Source: Caldilineaceae bacterium
GTDB lineage: Bacteria; Chloroflexota; Anaerolineae; Caldilineales; Caldilineaceae
DNA: 64,000 nt
Reading direction: 5' to 3'
Assembly: GCA_020634755.1 (NCBI GenBank)
Contig: JACKBC010000001.1
Location: forward strand, 310,001-374,000
Both the position numbers and the translations under genes were made by a program. Below the pieces are notes generated by a model. That model was not told the origin of the DNA. It worked only from the letters and a program-made list of their open reading frames with translations, and did not search any database. This document shows positions 28,003-38,424 of this stretch, piece by piece. Numbering within the stretch: position 1 is the stretch's first letter; every line of letters starts with the position of its first letter.

Positions 28003-30417
28003 CTATTCGTAGGCCAACGTCTCGCGCACGCTGAGATTGGCGGCGTTGCGCGCCGGCAGCAAACTGGCCAATGCGGATACCACAACCACAATCAGAAACC
28101 AAAAGAGCGGCGCTCGCAGATCAAAAACATAGGTCAGCGGCAGCTTGGCAAACGTCATGCCGACGACCCGGCCCCAGACCCGGCTTAGCGGCTGCGACAC
28201 AATCAGCGCGCCCAGCCAGGAGATGACCCCAATCACAACCCCTTCCACTAGAAAAATTTGCAGCACCGCCGGTGTCGACGCCCCGATAGCGCGCATGACC
28301 CCAATTTCACGCTTGCGTTCCAGCACGTTAATGCCCATTGCGCCCATGAGTCCTAAACTGCCCACCGTGGCCAATAAAAAGGACATGAGCATGAGCACAA
28401 CCGTAATAATATTGAAGCGCTCGGTAAAGATGGTGCGATCTTCAGAAGCTGTGCGCGTGGAGCTTACTTCGATGCCGGCGGCGCGCAGGCGGTCCACAGC
28501 CTGCTGCACAATATGGGCATGTGTGGCCGCATCGTGTTTGGCCGTGAGTAGGCGAATGGTGTCCGTCTGACCGGTATAACCAAGAATGCGCCAAAAATAG
28601 GGCTGGTTCACATACAAGACGGCCGGCGCAATGGGCGGCTGAAATACCTGATTGACGCCCACGACGCGCCACATCTTCTCCTGATCGCCAATGCGCATTT
28701 TGAACTCATGCCCCAGCGCCACCATGGGCTCATCGGCCAGAAAGCTTGTGGGCGCTACAACAGTGTTCTGATCCGCTGTTTGCAACCAACGCCCGTCTAC
28801 CAGATCGGGCGTAAAGATCTGCGTATTGGCGGGCACGGCAAAGACGCGCACGCTATCTCCCTCTGTGCCGTCGGGCCGTATAGGGACGCCCTGGCGGAAG
28901 GCCCAGCTTTCCACAGCCGTAATGCCATCGATTTGCGTCACTTCGCTCTCAATGCGCTTGATGGCGTATGGCTGCGTAAATTGAATCTGCACATCAAAGC
29001 CCTGCTCAGAGAGCGTATCTTCCAGCGTGCGGAATAGCGAAGCGCGTATGCTGAGTACGCTCATGAAAATGGCGCCGCCCAACACCAATGGAATCAGCGT
29101 GCGCACCAATCGCCCTTTGCGTCTAAAGGTGTTGCGCAGCGACAGGCGCAGCGGCGGCGAGAGTGGCGCCACATTTTGGACGCGCTGCAGCAGCGGCTCA
29201 ATGCCCTGGCCACCACCTGGTTCATAGTCCATGCCCTGGTCTTGAACGGCTTCGCGCACCGTAATGCGGGCGCTGACCAAAATGGGATAGAGCGCGGCCA
29301 GCATCGGCGCCAGCATCCCCACGGCAATTTCCAGCAGCAGCACAGAGGGCGACAGCTCAAAGTGCACAATATCAAAATTGAGCTGGCCGGCAATAAAGCG
29401 CGCAAAGGATTGCGCGCCCAAGGCGCCCAGCGGTATGGCCAGGGCAAGCGCCACCGCGCCAAAGACAAAGACCATACGCAAATAGAGCCAGGCGATCTGC
29501 GGCGTGCGCGCGCCGATCGCCTTCATAACGCCCACGGCGCGAATCTGCTGAGTCAGAATAGCGGTAATTACATTGACCACCAAAAAACCGCTGAGAATCA
29601 GGGCCAACACCCCCAACGTACTCAGAATCAGCAAAATGGTGGGCAAAAACTCTTCCACAAAATGGTGACCCGGTTCAGGCACATCGATCCAATGGACGGG
29701 CAGACCGCTCTCCTCAAATTTATCGGCTGCGGCCTGCGCCACTTGATCAATGTGCGCTTTGTCAAAGCGATCCTGCGCTACCACAAATTGCAATTCGTTA
29801 AAGGTACGCGGCAGCCCCAGCCACTCCAGCGTCTCTTGATCCACATAGGCATAGGGAATACCGGTAATTTGAGCCGGCGGCTGATTCATATCGTGGGCCA
29901 GCCCGGCAATGGGCAAGGTGCGCTGGTGGCCATCGCTGGTCTCGAGCAGCAGCGCATCGCCCACCTGCGCTTCCGTTAAAAAGAGCGAATTGCGCTCGAT
30001 CAGCAATTCGTGATCGGGCGGCGGCCATGCCCCCTGATAGGGCAGCACCAGGTTGATCTGATTGGCATGGTAATCTTCCAGCGCAAAGAGCTGCATGTCG
30101 TGCCAGCTTTTGTCCGGCAGCAAAAACTGGACCATTACGCTGGTGCGCCCCTCGGCCAAGGCAACCTGCGGCATGCGGCGGATGGATTCGACCATTTTCT
30201 CATTAAACGGGGCCGCATGCAGCGTGGCGCTGGCTGGTTGAATGGCCTGGTAGTTGGCCGGCAATTCGGTGCTCAGCGTGCCCGCCGTACCCGCGATGAG
30301 ACCAAAGGCAAAAATCCCCACGGCAATCGACAGAATTACCAGCAGCGTGCGCGATTTATTGCGCCACAAGTCGCGCAGGGCATAGCGCCAGCGTAGGCTA
30401 AGTAAGTTGGTTTTCAT
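28003..30417 (-). CDS. FtsX-family ABC transporter permease
   Basis: An 804-residue permease of the MacB/FtsX type. The N-terminal helix follows the typical RYALRDLWRNKSRTLLVILSIAVGIFAFG pattern. Then come a large extracytoplasmic domain, a first three-helix FtsX block (about 255-390), a second anchor helix after SLRNTFRRKGRLVRT, another extracytoplasmic domain and a second FtsX block (about 670-795) with the ERKREIGVMRAIGAS motif. These permeases pair with an ATPase of the LolD/MacB type and export or release lipids, peptides or lipoproteins; no such ATPase gene is seen on either side, so it should be encoded elsewhere. The Mrp gene just upstream is not an ABC ATPase. Confidence 0.92.
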   Translation of the reverse strand: MKTNLLSLRWRYALRDLWRNKSRTLLVILSIAVGIFAFGLIAGTAGTLSTELPANYQAIQPASATLHAAPFNEKMVESIRRMPQVALAEGRTSVMVQFLLPDKSWHDMQLFALEDYHANQINLVLPYQGAWPPPDHELLIERNSLFLTEAQVGDALLLETSDGHQRTLPIAGLAHDMNQPPAQITGIPYAYVDQETLEWLGLPRTFNELQFVVAQDRFDKAHIDQVAQAAADKFEESGLPVHWIDVPEPGHHFVEEFLPTILLILSTLGVLALILSGFLVVNVITAILTQQIRAVGVMKAIGARTPQIAWLYLRMVFVFGAVALALAIPLGALGAQSFARFIAGQLNFDIVHFELSPSVLLLEIAVGMLAPMLAALYPILVSARITVREAVQDQGMDYEPGGGQGIEPLLQRVQNVAPLSPPLRLSLRNTFRRKGRLVRTLIPLVLGGAIFMSVLSIRASLFRTLEDTLSEQGFDVQIQFTQPYAIKRIESEVTQIDGITAVESWAFRQGVPIRPDGTEGDSVRVFAVPANTQIFTPDLVDGRWLQTADQNTVVAPTSFLADEPMVALGHEFKMRIGDQEKMWRVVGVNQVFQPPIAPAVLYVNQPYFWRILGYTGQTDTIRLLTAKHDAATHAHIVQQAVDRLRAAGIEVSSTRTASEDRTIFTERFNIITVVLMLMSFLLATVGSLGLMGAMGINVLERKREIGVMRAIGASTPAVLQIFLVEGVVIGVISWLGALIVSQPLSRVWGRVVGMTFAKLPLTYVFDLRAPLFWFLIVVVVSALASLLPARNAANLSVRETLAYE

Positions 30418-30517
30418 GATTCAGCATGGGCACGGGGGATGCGCGATTGGCCTGCATTTTTCACCCGCGTGCTTACTCCATTTTTTGCCTGATTTTTGTT
30501 GAACATTCATAAGCGCA

Positions 30518-31363
30518 CTATTTGCCATCATTTTGACCAGTACACTTTTGCATGATTTTCTGCGCAATTTGCTGGAAAGCTTGGGCATGCGTAGCATCCG
30601 AAGCGTCTTCCATAAGCGGATGACCCGCGCTGATGCCGCGGCTGATCTCAATATGCATGGGGATGCGCCCCAATAGTTCCACATTTTGCTGCTGCAAAAA
30701 CGATTCGCCCGGGCTGCGCTGAAACACCTCGATCTGTTCCCCACAGTGGGGGCACATAAGATAGCTCATATTTTCAACCACGCCCAGAATCGGCGCCTTG
30801 AACTGTTGAAAAAACTTGAGCGAGCGCCCGGCATCCATAAGTGACAGGTCCTGCGGCGTAGTGACCAATACAACACCATCTAGCTGAAATGCTTCTAGCA
30901 GCGTCTGCTGTGGCTCACCGGTGCCGGGCGGCAAATCCAGCAGCAAAAAGTCCAGATTGCCCCACATTACATCCTGCAACGTTTGGCGAATTATGTGGCC
31001 CGCCATGCGCGGGTCGGGCATTACCGCATCGTCTGTGGCCATGAGCAGCCCCACCGACATAATTTGCAGACCATAGCGCGCAATGGGCGGAATGTAGGGC
31101 GCATTGTTGACGCGCGCGGTGGGGATCATGCCGCTGGGGTGGATGCTGGCAGCCGATTTCTTGCGCCGAATGCCCAGCATGAGCGGCACATTGGGGCCAT
31201 AGAGATCAGCATCGTAGAGCCCCACTTTGGCGCCCTGCTGCTGTAAGGCCAGCGCCAGATTGACGGCGATGGTGGTCTTGCCCACGCCCCCCTTGCCACT
31301 GGCCACGGCAATCAGATTTGTGACGCTGTGGATGCGTTTTTGGAGCGGAAAGGGTAATTGCAT
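30518..31363 (-). CDS. mrp: Mrp/ApbC-type iron-sulfur carrier ATPase
   Basis: About 281 residues. This is a P-loop ATPase of the Mrp/NBP35 group that carries and transfers Fe-S clusters in the cytoplasm. The deviant Walker A AVASGKGGVGKTT is near the N-terminus, followed by DADLYGPNVPLMLG, then LLLDLPPGTGE, TPQDLSLMDAGRSLKFF and the CPHC motif that holds the cluster at the dimer interface. The N-terminal DUF59 domain found in many Mrp proteins is missing. The start at 31363 has a GGAG site and replaces a longer open frame whose extra residues come from spacer repeat sequence. It fits the Fe-S genes at 34-38 kb. Confidence 0.92.
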   Translation of the reverse strand: MQLPFPLQKRIHSVTNLIAVASGKGGVGKTTIAVNLALALQQQGAKVGLYDADLYGPNVPLMLGIRRKKSAASIHPSGMIPTARVNNAPYIPPIARYGLQIMSVGLLMATDDAVMPDPRMAGHIIRQTLQDVMWGNLDFLLLDLPPGTGEPQQTLLEAFQLDGVVLVTTPQDLSLMDAGRSLKFFQQFKAPILGVVENMSYLMCPHCGEQIEVFQRSPGESFLQQQNVELLGRIPMHIEISRGISAGHPLMEDASDATHAQAFQQIAQKIMQKCTGQNDGK

Positions 31364-31393
31364 GAGAAACTCCGGGTTGGAGGATGAAAAGGC

Positions 31394-31484
31394 GGCCAGG
31401 TGAAAGGGTGATTGGGTGAAAAGGTGAAAGGGTGAAAGGGTGACTTCGACAGGCTCAGTCACCTTGGCGCCCTTTCACCTGGCC
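31394..31484. repeat. Inverted repeat with low-complexity GTGAAAGG core
   Basis: Perfect 15-base arms GGCCAGGTGAAAGGG (31394-31408) and CCCTTTCACCTGGCC (31470-31484). Between them are several repeats of GGTGAAAGGGTGA and the segment CTTCGACAGGCTCAG, a sequence type often seen in bacterial spacer repeats. The right arm reaches into the last codons of the upstream gene and could supply its transcript end. Confidence 0.7.
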
Positions 31485-31951
31485 AAATGTTGTTGATCCC
31501 ACGGCGCCACATCTAGCCAACCTATATGCAGCACACCCCACAGCCCGATCAAAATGGCTTCGGCGGCATCGTGACGCAGCGAGGTGGGACGGCGCGCGCC
31601 AGACCAGTCGATGACCTGGCGCGCCAGCTGGTTGGCCTTTTGTTTGGCTGCGGCGCCGCTGCGCTGATCGCGCGCATAGAACAACTGCTGACGCCACGTT
31701 TCGGCGCTAATCTGCACCGTCTGAATTTGACGACGCTGCGCTTCATTTTGCCAGATGTCGGCTAGCGGGCCGCCGCCTTCGATCACCACCCAGCTTAGAT
31801 CGTCTAGCTCAAACAAGATGCTTTTTACGCCGCGACGCAAACGGGCGGCATTGCCAAAATTCTGTGAGCGATACCAGCGCAGGGATCCATCATTGCCATA
31901 GAGGGCCAGCCCGGTCTTTACCCCCATATCCACGGCCAATAAAAATTGCAT
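31475..31951 (-). CDS. RuvC/RNase H-fold-like protein, hypothetical
   Basis: 158 residues. The layout suggests the RuvC-like nuclease fold: a first strand with LAVDMGVKTGLALYG (Asp8), a WVVIEGGGPL strand with Glu near residue 58, and a late helix RHDAAEAILIGLWG with His-Asp near residue 127. These acidic positions match what RuvC-type enzymes use for metal binding, but the protein is not RuvC itself and I cannot name a family. A TATAAT box (31958-31963 on the minus strand) ends six bases before the ATG, so the message may be leaderless. It precedes the Mrp gene on the same strand. Confidence 0.65.
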   Translation of the reverse strand: MQFLLAVDMGVKTGLALYGNDGSLRWYRSQNFGNAARLRRGVKSILFELDDLSWVVIEGGGPLADIWQNEAQRRQIQTVQISAETWRQQLFYARDQRSGAAAKQKANQLARQVIDWSGARRPTSLRHDAAEAILIGLWGVLHIGWLDVAPWDQQHLAR

Positions 31952-32043
31952 AGTTGGATTATACCGCTGATAAAGCGGATGCGAAAGCAGAGAAGAAGGG
32001 AGGCATTCAGCCCTATCTTTTTATTGCAAATCGCCGGTAATAT

Positions 32044-32061
32044 TTATCATAAATTTCATAA
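32044..32061 (+). promoter_or_regulatory. 18-bp dyad operator candidate, copy 1
   Basis: TTATCATAAATTTCATAA, an imperfect dyad of the form TTATnA...TnATAA, placed three bases ahead of the -35 box. It is almost identical with the element at 34500-34517 and similar to that at 38316-38333. It may instead be only an A/T-rich UP element. Confidence 0.5.
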
Positions 32062-32064
32062 TAA

Positions 32065-32093
32065 TTGACACGTCTAGGGCGGTATGTTATACT
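32065..32093 (+). promoter_or_regulatory. Sigma-70 promoter of the first radical SAM gene
   Basis: TTGACA and TATACT separated by 17 bases, a near-consensus promoter. Transcription would start near 32100, about 100 bases ahead of the coding region. Confidence 0.8.
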
Positions 32094-32201
32094 GCGCGCC
32101 ACTTTGGCATTGAATGATTGATGGTGCAAAGATTGATGAGATAAAGATTGACGGATAAGGGCAAGCGCAAAGCATGTCCTGTAACGCGGAGGCAAAATAC
32201 T

Positions 32202-33602
<1,401 letters not shown>

Positions 33603-33741
33603 CCGCTTATAGACCACAAATTGCACAGATTACATAGATTACATAGATTTTCTCCAAAGCCACCAACTCTGCGCAATCTGCGGTTCAAAATAATTTTCTC
33701 AATCTATATAATCTCCTGATTATTCATCTTAATAACGCACG

Positions 33742-33815
33742 TTACGCAGCGACAGCCAGTCTGCTAAAGAGAAACAGGAACGTCGGCTCGCCGAAGTTCC
33801 TCTAGGCTTGCGTAA
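33742..33815. repeat. TTACGCA/TGCGTAA element, copy F
   Basis: A 74-base copy starting TTACGCAGCGACAGCCAGTC and ending AGGCTTGCGTAA. Reverse-complemented copy J at 56362 aligns with it along nearly its whole length, which shows that the element has an asymmetric body and not just inverted ends. A GTCGGCTCGCCGA mini-hairpin sits inside. Confidence 0.8.
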
Positions 33816-33832
33816 CATAATTTAATAATTTT

Positions 33833-34039
33833 ATGAGCAGCTTTAGCAACCCACACTATATGTATCTATTCGACATGAAAAATGGCAAAAAAAAGCTGGC
33901 ATACGGCCAGTCGCCAGAGGATGCGCTGGACATTTTGCGCATTCGGCTCAGTGAGAGCGAAATGAACGAGATTTTGAGCGAGCACTATATCAAGATTTCA
34001 CAGCGCACTATGCAGGAATATGTCCATCTGTTGGGCTGA
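33833..34039 (+). CDS. Small hypothetical protein, 68 residues
   Basis: A soluble, charged protein (MSSFSNPHYMYLFDMKNGKK then SPEDALDILRIRLSESEMNEILSEHYIKI). It reads like a small alpha/beta domain and I recognise no family. The frame is compact, with codon use like its neighbours, and ends cleanly. No ribosome site is visible ahead of the ATG, which lies 18 bases after repeat copy F. Confidence is moderate because the amino-acid composition looks like a real protein. Confidence 0.5.
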   Translation: MSSFSNPHYMYLFDMKNGKKKLAYGQSPEDALDILRIRLSESEMNEILSEHYIKISQRTMQEYVHLLG

Positions 34040-34064
34040 TGCGCTGGCGCTGACCAATGTAGGA

Positions 34065-34138
34065 TTACGCAAGCCGCGCGGAAAGATGGCCAGGTCAGCT
34101 ATGGTATGCACTCTTGTTGATCTACGGGCCCTGCGTAA
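34065..34138. repeat. TTACGCA/TGCGTAA element, copy G
   Basis: A 74-base copy with TTACGCAAG at the left and GGCCCTGCGTAAGTCG at the right. It fills most of the gap between two small genes. Confidence 0.75.
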
Positions 34139-34175
34139 GTCGTGAAATGGCAGCTTTAATTTTGGATTCGACATA

Positions 34176-34475
34176 ATGCCCCTAAAACTCTCAGCCCATC
34201 AAGCGGATCTGTTGGCGGCGCTGGCCACAGGCGCCGTTTTAAAATCGCATCGCGATCTGGATGGCCACAAAGTCTATCGCCTGCATCCCCTACAGGGGCC
34301 GGCCCAGCTCCTGACCCCACACACAGTAGATGCGCTAAAACGGCATGCGCTGATCGCAAGCAACCAAAAATTCCCCGCCGCCACCTACCTTTTGACCGAT
34401 AAAGGTCGCCAATTGATTGAACAAAACGCGTGCGTGGCGGTGAGTTCACTGACGGCGCGCAAATTTGCGCCATAG
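34176..34475 (+). CDS. Small winged-helix-like protein
   Basis: 99 residues. The pattern LTPHTVDALKRHALIASNQ, then a beta-wing-like ATYLLTDKGRQLIEQ, resembles the recognition helix and wing of small winged-helix proteins. It starts MPLKLSAHQADLLAAL. There is no metal or effector motif. No Shine-Dalgarno is evident. It lies 110 bases ahead of the SufR-like regulator on the same strand, but the regulator has its own promoter inside the gap. A DNA-binding role is a guess from fold pattern only. Confidence 0.5.
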   Translation: MPLKLSAHQADLLAALATGAVLKSHRDLDGHKVYRLHPLQGPAQLLTPHTVDALKRHALIASNQKFPAATYLLTDKGRQLIEQNACVAVSSLTARKFAP

Positions 34476-34499
34476 AGGGATTGGGGTTACAGATAATAT

Positions 34500-34517
34500 T
34501 TATCAAAAATTTCATAA
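34500..34517 (+). promoter_or_regulatory. 18-bp dyad operator candidate, copy 2
   Basis: TTATCAAAAATTTCATAA, three bases ahead of the -35 box of the SufR-like regulator gene. With flanks, about 35 bases differ from copy 1 at only two positions. Its place at the regulator's own promoter suggests autoregulation. Confidence 0.55.
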
Positions 34518-34520
34518 TAA

Positions 34521-34549
34521 TTGACACACTGGCCCAATTATGGTATATT
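34521..34549 (+). promoter_or_regulatory. Sigma-70 promoter of the SufR-like regulator
   Basis: TTGACA and TATATT separated by 17 bases. The start point should be near 34557, about 55 bases upstream of the preferred start codon. Confidence 0.8.
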
Positions 34550-34611
34550 ACTCTTGTTAAAAATCAGTTCGTATCAAGCAGTCTGTGTTCTTTTTTTCTC
34601 TGGGAAATCGC

Positions 34612-35301
34612 GTGCACGCCGTTCGTAAGCAGATCTTGGAAATATTAAAAGAGAATCGCACCGCCACGGTGGCCGAGTTGGCCAAACAATTAGAAATGGC
34701 GGCGGTTTCTGTACGCCATCATCTGGATATTTTGCAGGGCGACGATCTGATTTGTGTGGAACGGGTGCAGCGCAAGGGCAATGTAGGTCGGCCACAACAG
34801 GTTTATGCGTTGACGGAAGCGGCCAGCGAATTTTTCCCCAACAATTTTGCTACGTTGGCCGAAGGATTGGTGCGCCAAATGAAGGCCGTATTGCCGCCAG
34901 AAGAAACGCAGCGCGCCTTTAGTGCGCTAGCCTGCGAAATTGCGGCAGAATTAAATTGCGAAAATCTCTGTGCAGATGATATTGAAGAACGGCTCGACCG
35001 CGTCGCCGAATTTTTGAGTGAGCGCGGCTATTTGGCCAGTTGGGAACCAGCCGGCGATTCTGCGGCGGATGGATATTTGCTCCACAAGTATAATTGTCCC
35101 TATGCCGGTGTATCGGATGCACATTCAGAAATTTGTCTTATGGACCAAGCGCTGGTCAATAAATTGATGGGGTGTGCGTGCCATCGCCAGCATTCGATGA
35201 CCGAAAACGGCTATCGCTGCACCTATCAGATTAAATGCCAGGCTGAAAATCCAGCCGATGAATTGATGCCGGAGTTTGTCCTGCATTCTCTACCCATCTA
35301 G
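34612..35301 (+). CDS. SufR-like Fe-S-sensing transcriptional regulator
   Basis: About 229 residues. A DeoR/ArsR-type winged helix opens the protein (RKQILEILKENRTATVAELAKQL then VSVRHHLDILQGDDLI and a GRPQQVYALTE wing). The C-terminal part has the cysteine pattern of SufR-type repressors that hold an Fe-S cluster: KYNCPYAGVSDAHSEICLMD, GCACHRQ and YRCTYQIKC. In cyanobacteria SufR represses the suf operon; the same role is not proven here. The start is taken at GTG 34612, where the conserved region begins; GTG 34585 is the alternative. It sits among Fe-S genes and its own promoter carries the dyad also found at two radical SAM genes. Confidence 0.83.
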   Translation: MHAVRKQILEILKENRTATVAELAKQLEMAAVSVRHHLDILQGDDLICVERVQRKGNVGRPQQVYALTEAASEFFPNNFATLAEGLVRQMKAVLPPEETQRAFSALACEIAAELNCENLCADDIEERLDRVAEFLSERGYLASWEPAGDSAADGYLLHKYNCPYAGVSDAHSEICLMDQALVNKLMGCACHRQHSMTENGYRCTYQIKCQAENPADELMPEFVLHSLPI

Positions 35302-35344
35302 CCCTAGAAATAGCCAAAACAGGTCTTAGAAGCTGTCTGAAAAG

Positions 35345-35417
35345 ATGGTAGAGGTGTGTCACATTCCGGGAAAGAACGGCATGGCGAACGTGACAATTTT
35401 GCATCTGGGCCTGCGTA
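35345..35417. repeat. TTACGCA/TGCGTAA element, copy H, left end degenerate
   Basis: Only the right end GGGCCTGCGTAAGCC (TGCGTAA at 35411-35417) is recognisable. The left boundary is set by the usual length. Confidence 0.35.
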
Positions 35418-35546
35418 AGCCCTTTCGTTCTATGATGGCTCTGTGCTCCGCACCACCGCCATCATACAAGCCTTACACAATATAGGCTCATCTGTACAGA
35501 GTGTGAAAACCGACAATTTGCGGTTGATGAGTGAAAGCATAAATTT

Positions 35547-36638
<1,092 letters not shown>

Positions 36639-36800
36639 AATATTGATCAACGGATTGCCCAGATTTTACCAATTAGACTTTGCTCTACATGAAAATCGCT
36701 GTGCACGAGCTGGAAATTTCTAAAATCTGTTGATCATCTCTAATTTTTTGTATCAAACAGATATCTTTGTTTCAACTGCTAACTTTAGGAGATAACGATT

Positions 36801-37202
36801 ATGGATAGTGTATTGACAATGGCACCACCGGCCGTTACGTTGACCGCAGGCGCAGCCGAAAAGCTGGGTGGTATTTTGGAGCAGAAGGGTTTGGCCGGTT
36901 CGCATGGCCTGCGCGTTTTTGTCAAGGGTGGCGGCTGTGGCGGTATGCAGTACGGCATGACTTTTGATGAATCTTCACGCGAGGACGACATGGTCTTCGA
37001 GTCGCACGGCATGCGCGTGATTGTGGACCCGACCAGCTTATTCTACATTCAGGGCGCCAACATTGACTATGTGGACAACTTGATGGGCGGCGGCTTCCAC
37101 ATTGATAATCCCAATGCGGTCAGCTCTTGTGGTTGCGGCAGCAGCTTCCGCACGGCGCAGAGCCATACCGGCGAAGAGATGCCCAACAGCTGCGGTCATT
37201 AA
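36801..37202 (+). CDS. A-type (HesB/IscA/ErpA) Fe-S carrier protein
   Basis: 133 residues with the HesB fold. The three cluster-binding cysteines are Cys46 (KGGGCGGMQYG) and Cys110/Cys112 (SSCGCGSSF). A-type carriers pass Fe-S clusters to client enzymes in the cytoplasm. An AGGAGA ribosome site lies nine bases ahead of the ATG. The C-terminal extension after the CGC motif (about 20 residues, ending NSCGH) is longer than in ErpA. Client enzymes here could be the many radical SAM proteins around it. Confidence 0.94.
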   Translation: MDSVLTMAPPAVTLTAGAAEKLGGILEQKGLAGSHGLRVFVKGGGCGGMQYGMTFDESSREDDMVFESHGMRVIVDPTSLFYIQGANIDYVDNLMGGGFHIDNPNAVSSCGCGSSFRTAQSHTGEEMPNSCGH

Positions 37203-37237
37203 TCAACCGCAGTTCCATGTTTTAGGAGTTCGAAGAG

Positions 37238-37276
37238 AAGACAGGCGAGGGACGCACTTTGCGCCTCGCCTGTCTT
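37238..37276 (+). terminator. Terminator after the A-type carrier gene
   Basis: A 13-bp perfect stem, AAGACAGGCGAGG against CCTCGCCTGTCTT, with a 13-base loop. The following T-run is short (TTTG within the stem end), so termination may be partial. Confidence 0.7.
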
Positions 37277-37303
37277 TGTGTAGACGCAGAGGAATTCTTG
37301 ACT

Positions 37304-37432
37304 ATGTCTGCTACCGTGGCGCCCCAGCCGCCTATTGCCCAATCGCAAGACATCCCGCGTGATCTAACGCTCTGGCGTTTGAGCGTGGCGCAATACCACG
37401 AGATGGCGCGCAGCCGCGCATCGCACGCTTGA
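37304..37432 (+). pseudogene. N-terminal remnant of a Uma2-like (DUF820) protein
   Basis: A 42-codon frame with a GAGG site. Its end, DLTLWRLSVAQYHEMARS, recalls the start of Uma2-family proteins, where a strand is followed by a V-x-x-Y-H-x-M helix. The frame stops right after this helix, so if the assignment is right the rest of the gene (about 150 codons) is gone. The following gene starts 30 bases later. The short match keeps confidence low. Confidence 0.35.
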
Positions 37433-37461
37433 CTATAAAATTTGTATTTGGTTAAAATTTG

Positions 37462-37773
37462 ATGACCCATTCCAAAATTGCGCCTGTCCCCCCCAAAACT
37501 TTAGAAGAACAGATTCAGCAAGTGCTTGACGGCTACCGCCCCACTCTCTATATGGATGGCGGGGATGTAGAATTGCTCTATGTGGATGAAAAAGGCGTGG
37601 CCCACATTAAAATGTTGGGCGCCTGCATCGACTGCCCCATTAGCCTGCTAACCATGAAGCTAGGCATTCAGCGGCTGCTCAAGGAAAATTTTAGCCAAAT
37701 TACGGGCGTCAACGCCATTACCGATATTGACATTTCGGCGCTCTACAATCGCCAATCTCCCAGCGGAGCCTAA
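37462..37773 (+). CDS. NifU C-terminal-domain (Nfu) Fe-S scaffold protein
   Basis: 103 residues made up of a single Nfu domain. Signatures: LYMDGGDVELLYVDEKGVAHIKMLGAC and the cluster-binding CIDC motif, followed by TMKLGIQRLLKE. Nfu proteins hold and hand over [4Fe-4S] clusters. The ATG at 37462 follows a TTG in the same frame; no ribosome site is visible, and an A/T-rich TTAAAA box lies only four bases upstream with TTGACT 17 bases before it. The next gene (rhodanese) starts five bases after its stop, so the two form an operon. Confidence 0.93.
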   Translation: MTHSKIAPVPPKTLEEQIQQVLDGYRPTLYMDGGDVELLYVDEKGVAHIKMLGACIDCPISLLTMKLGIQRLLKENFSQITGVNAITDIDISALYNRQSPSGA

Positions 37774-37778
37774 ACATC

Positions 37779-38135
37779 ATGCCCAATCCATATGGCGCGC
37801 CGGAGATTAGCGCACCGCAAGTGAACCAAATGCACGCAGATGATGTTGATTTTCGGCTGGTGGATGTACGCGAGCCGTCTGAATACGACGTCAGCATCCA
37901 AGCCGATAACGTGATATATTTGCCCCTGAGTCGCTTGGCCCAATATCAGCTTGACGTGATTCCCGACGAACTGACGGACAAAGCGCAGCAGATTGTGGTC
38001 TTTTGCCACCACGGCATCCGCAGCGCGCAGGTGGTCATGTGGCTGCGTCAGCAAGGGTGGACCAATGTGCTCAACATGGCAGGCGGCATTGATGCTTGGG
38101 CTACCGAAGTGGACTCATCGGTTGGATTCTATTAA
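37779..38135 (+). CDS. Rhodanese-domain protein
   Basis: 118 residues, one rhodanese domain. The first half has FRLVDVREPSEYDVSIQADN and the active-site loop is VFCHHGIRSAQ with the catalytic Cys. Family members carry sulfane sulfur as a persulfide. Its position five bases after the Nfu gene suggests that it supplies sulfur or works in the same Fe-S or sulfur-transfer path (inference). No signal peptide is present. Confidence 0.92.
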   Translation: MPNPYGAPEISAPQVNQMHADDVDFRLVDVREPSEYDVSIQADNVIYLPLSRLAQYQLDVIPDELTDKAQQIVVFCHHGIRSAQVVMWLRQQGWTNVLNMAGGIDAWATEVDSSVGFY

Positions 38136-38166
38136 GGCTAATCCAGAAAAATAAATCTCTCACGAC

Positions 38167-38240
38167 TTAGGCAGCGCCTATGGATCGCCAGGAGAAGAGA
38201 CGGTCTTTTAGAAGCCGATTCTTCCCTTAGGCCTGCGTAA
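38167..38240. repeat. TTACGCA/TGCGTAA element, copy I, left end altered
   Basis: A 74-base copy. The left end reads TTAGGCAGCG, one base from the consensus TTACGCAGCG. The right end CCCTTAGGCCTGCGTAAGTCC is like that of copy A. Confidence 0.65.
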
Positions 38241-38315
38241 GTCCTATATCTAAGTTTTACTGGATTAGCGGCCAGGCTTTCTAATATCTTTTAATTTTTG
38301 GGGAAAGCCTAATTT

Positions 38316-38333
38316 TTATCAAAAGTTTTATAA
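38316..38333 (+). promoter_or_regulatory. 18-bp dyad operator candidate, copy 3
   Basis: TTATCAAAAGTTTTATAA, five bases ahead of the -35 box. It keeps the outer TTAT/ATAA arms and the central AAA/TTT of copies 1 and 2. Confidence 0.5.
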
Positions 38334-38338
38334 TAATT

Positions 38339-38367
38339 TTGGCTGAAATATCTTTACGTGATACAAT
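38339..38367 (+). promoter_or_regulatory. Sigma-70 promoter of the second radical SAM gene
   Basis: TTGGCT and TACAAT separated by 17 bases. It would drive the radical SAM and DUF4160/DUF2442 genes that follow without large gaps. Confidence 0.7.
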
Positions 38368-38424
38368 CCCGCCATTCATAGCTCCTTATCTTGGGGTGAA
38401 TTTCCGTGGCTTATAGGAGGGAAA

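Noticed and set aside
28003..31363. Mrp ATPase as the energy-coupling subunit of the FtsX-type permease
   Set aside because: The Mrp protein has a deviant Walker A and CPHC motif of Fe-S carriers, not the ABC signature; adjacency alone is not enough.
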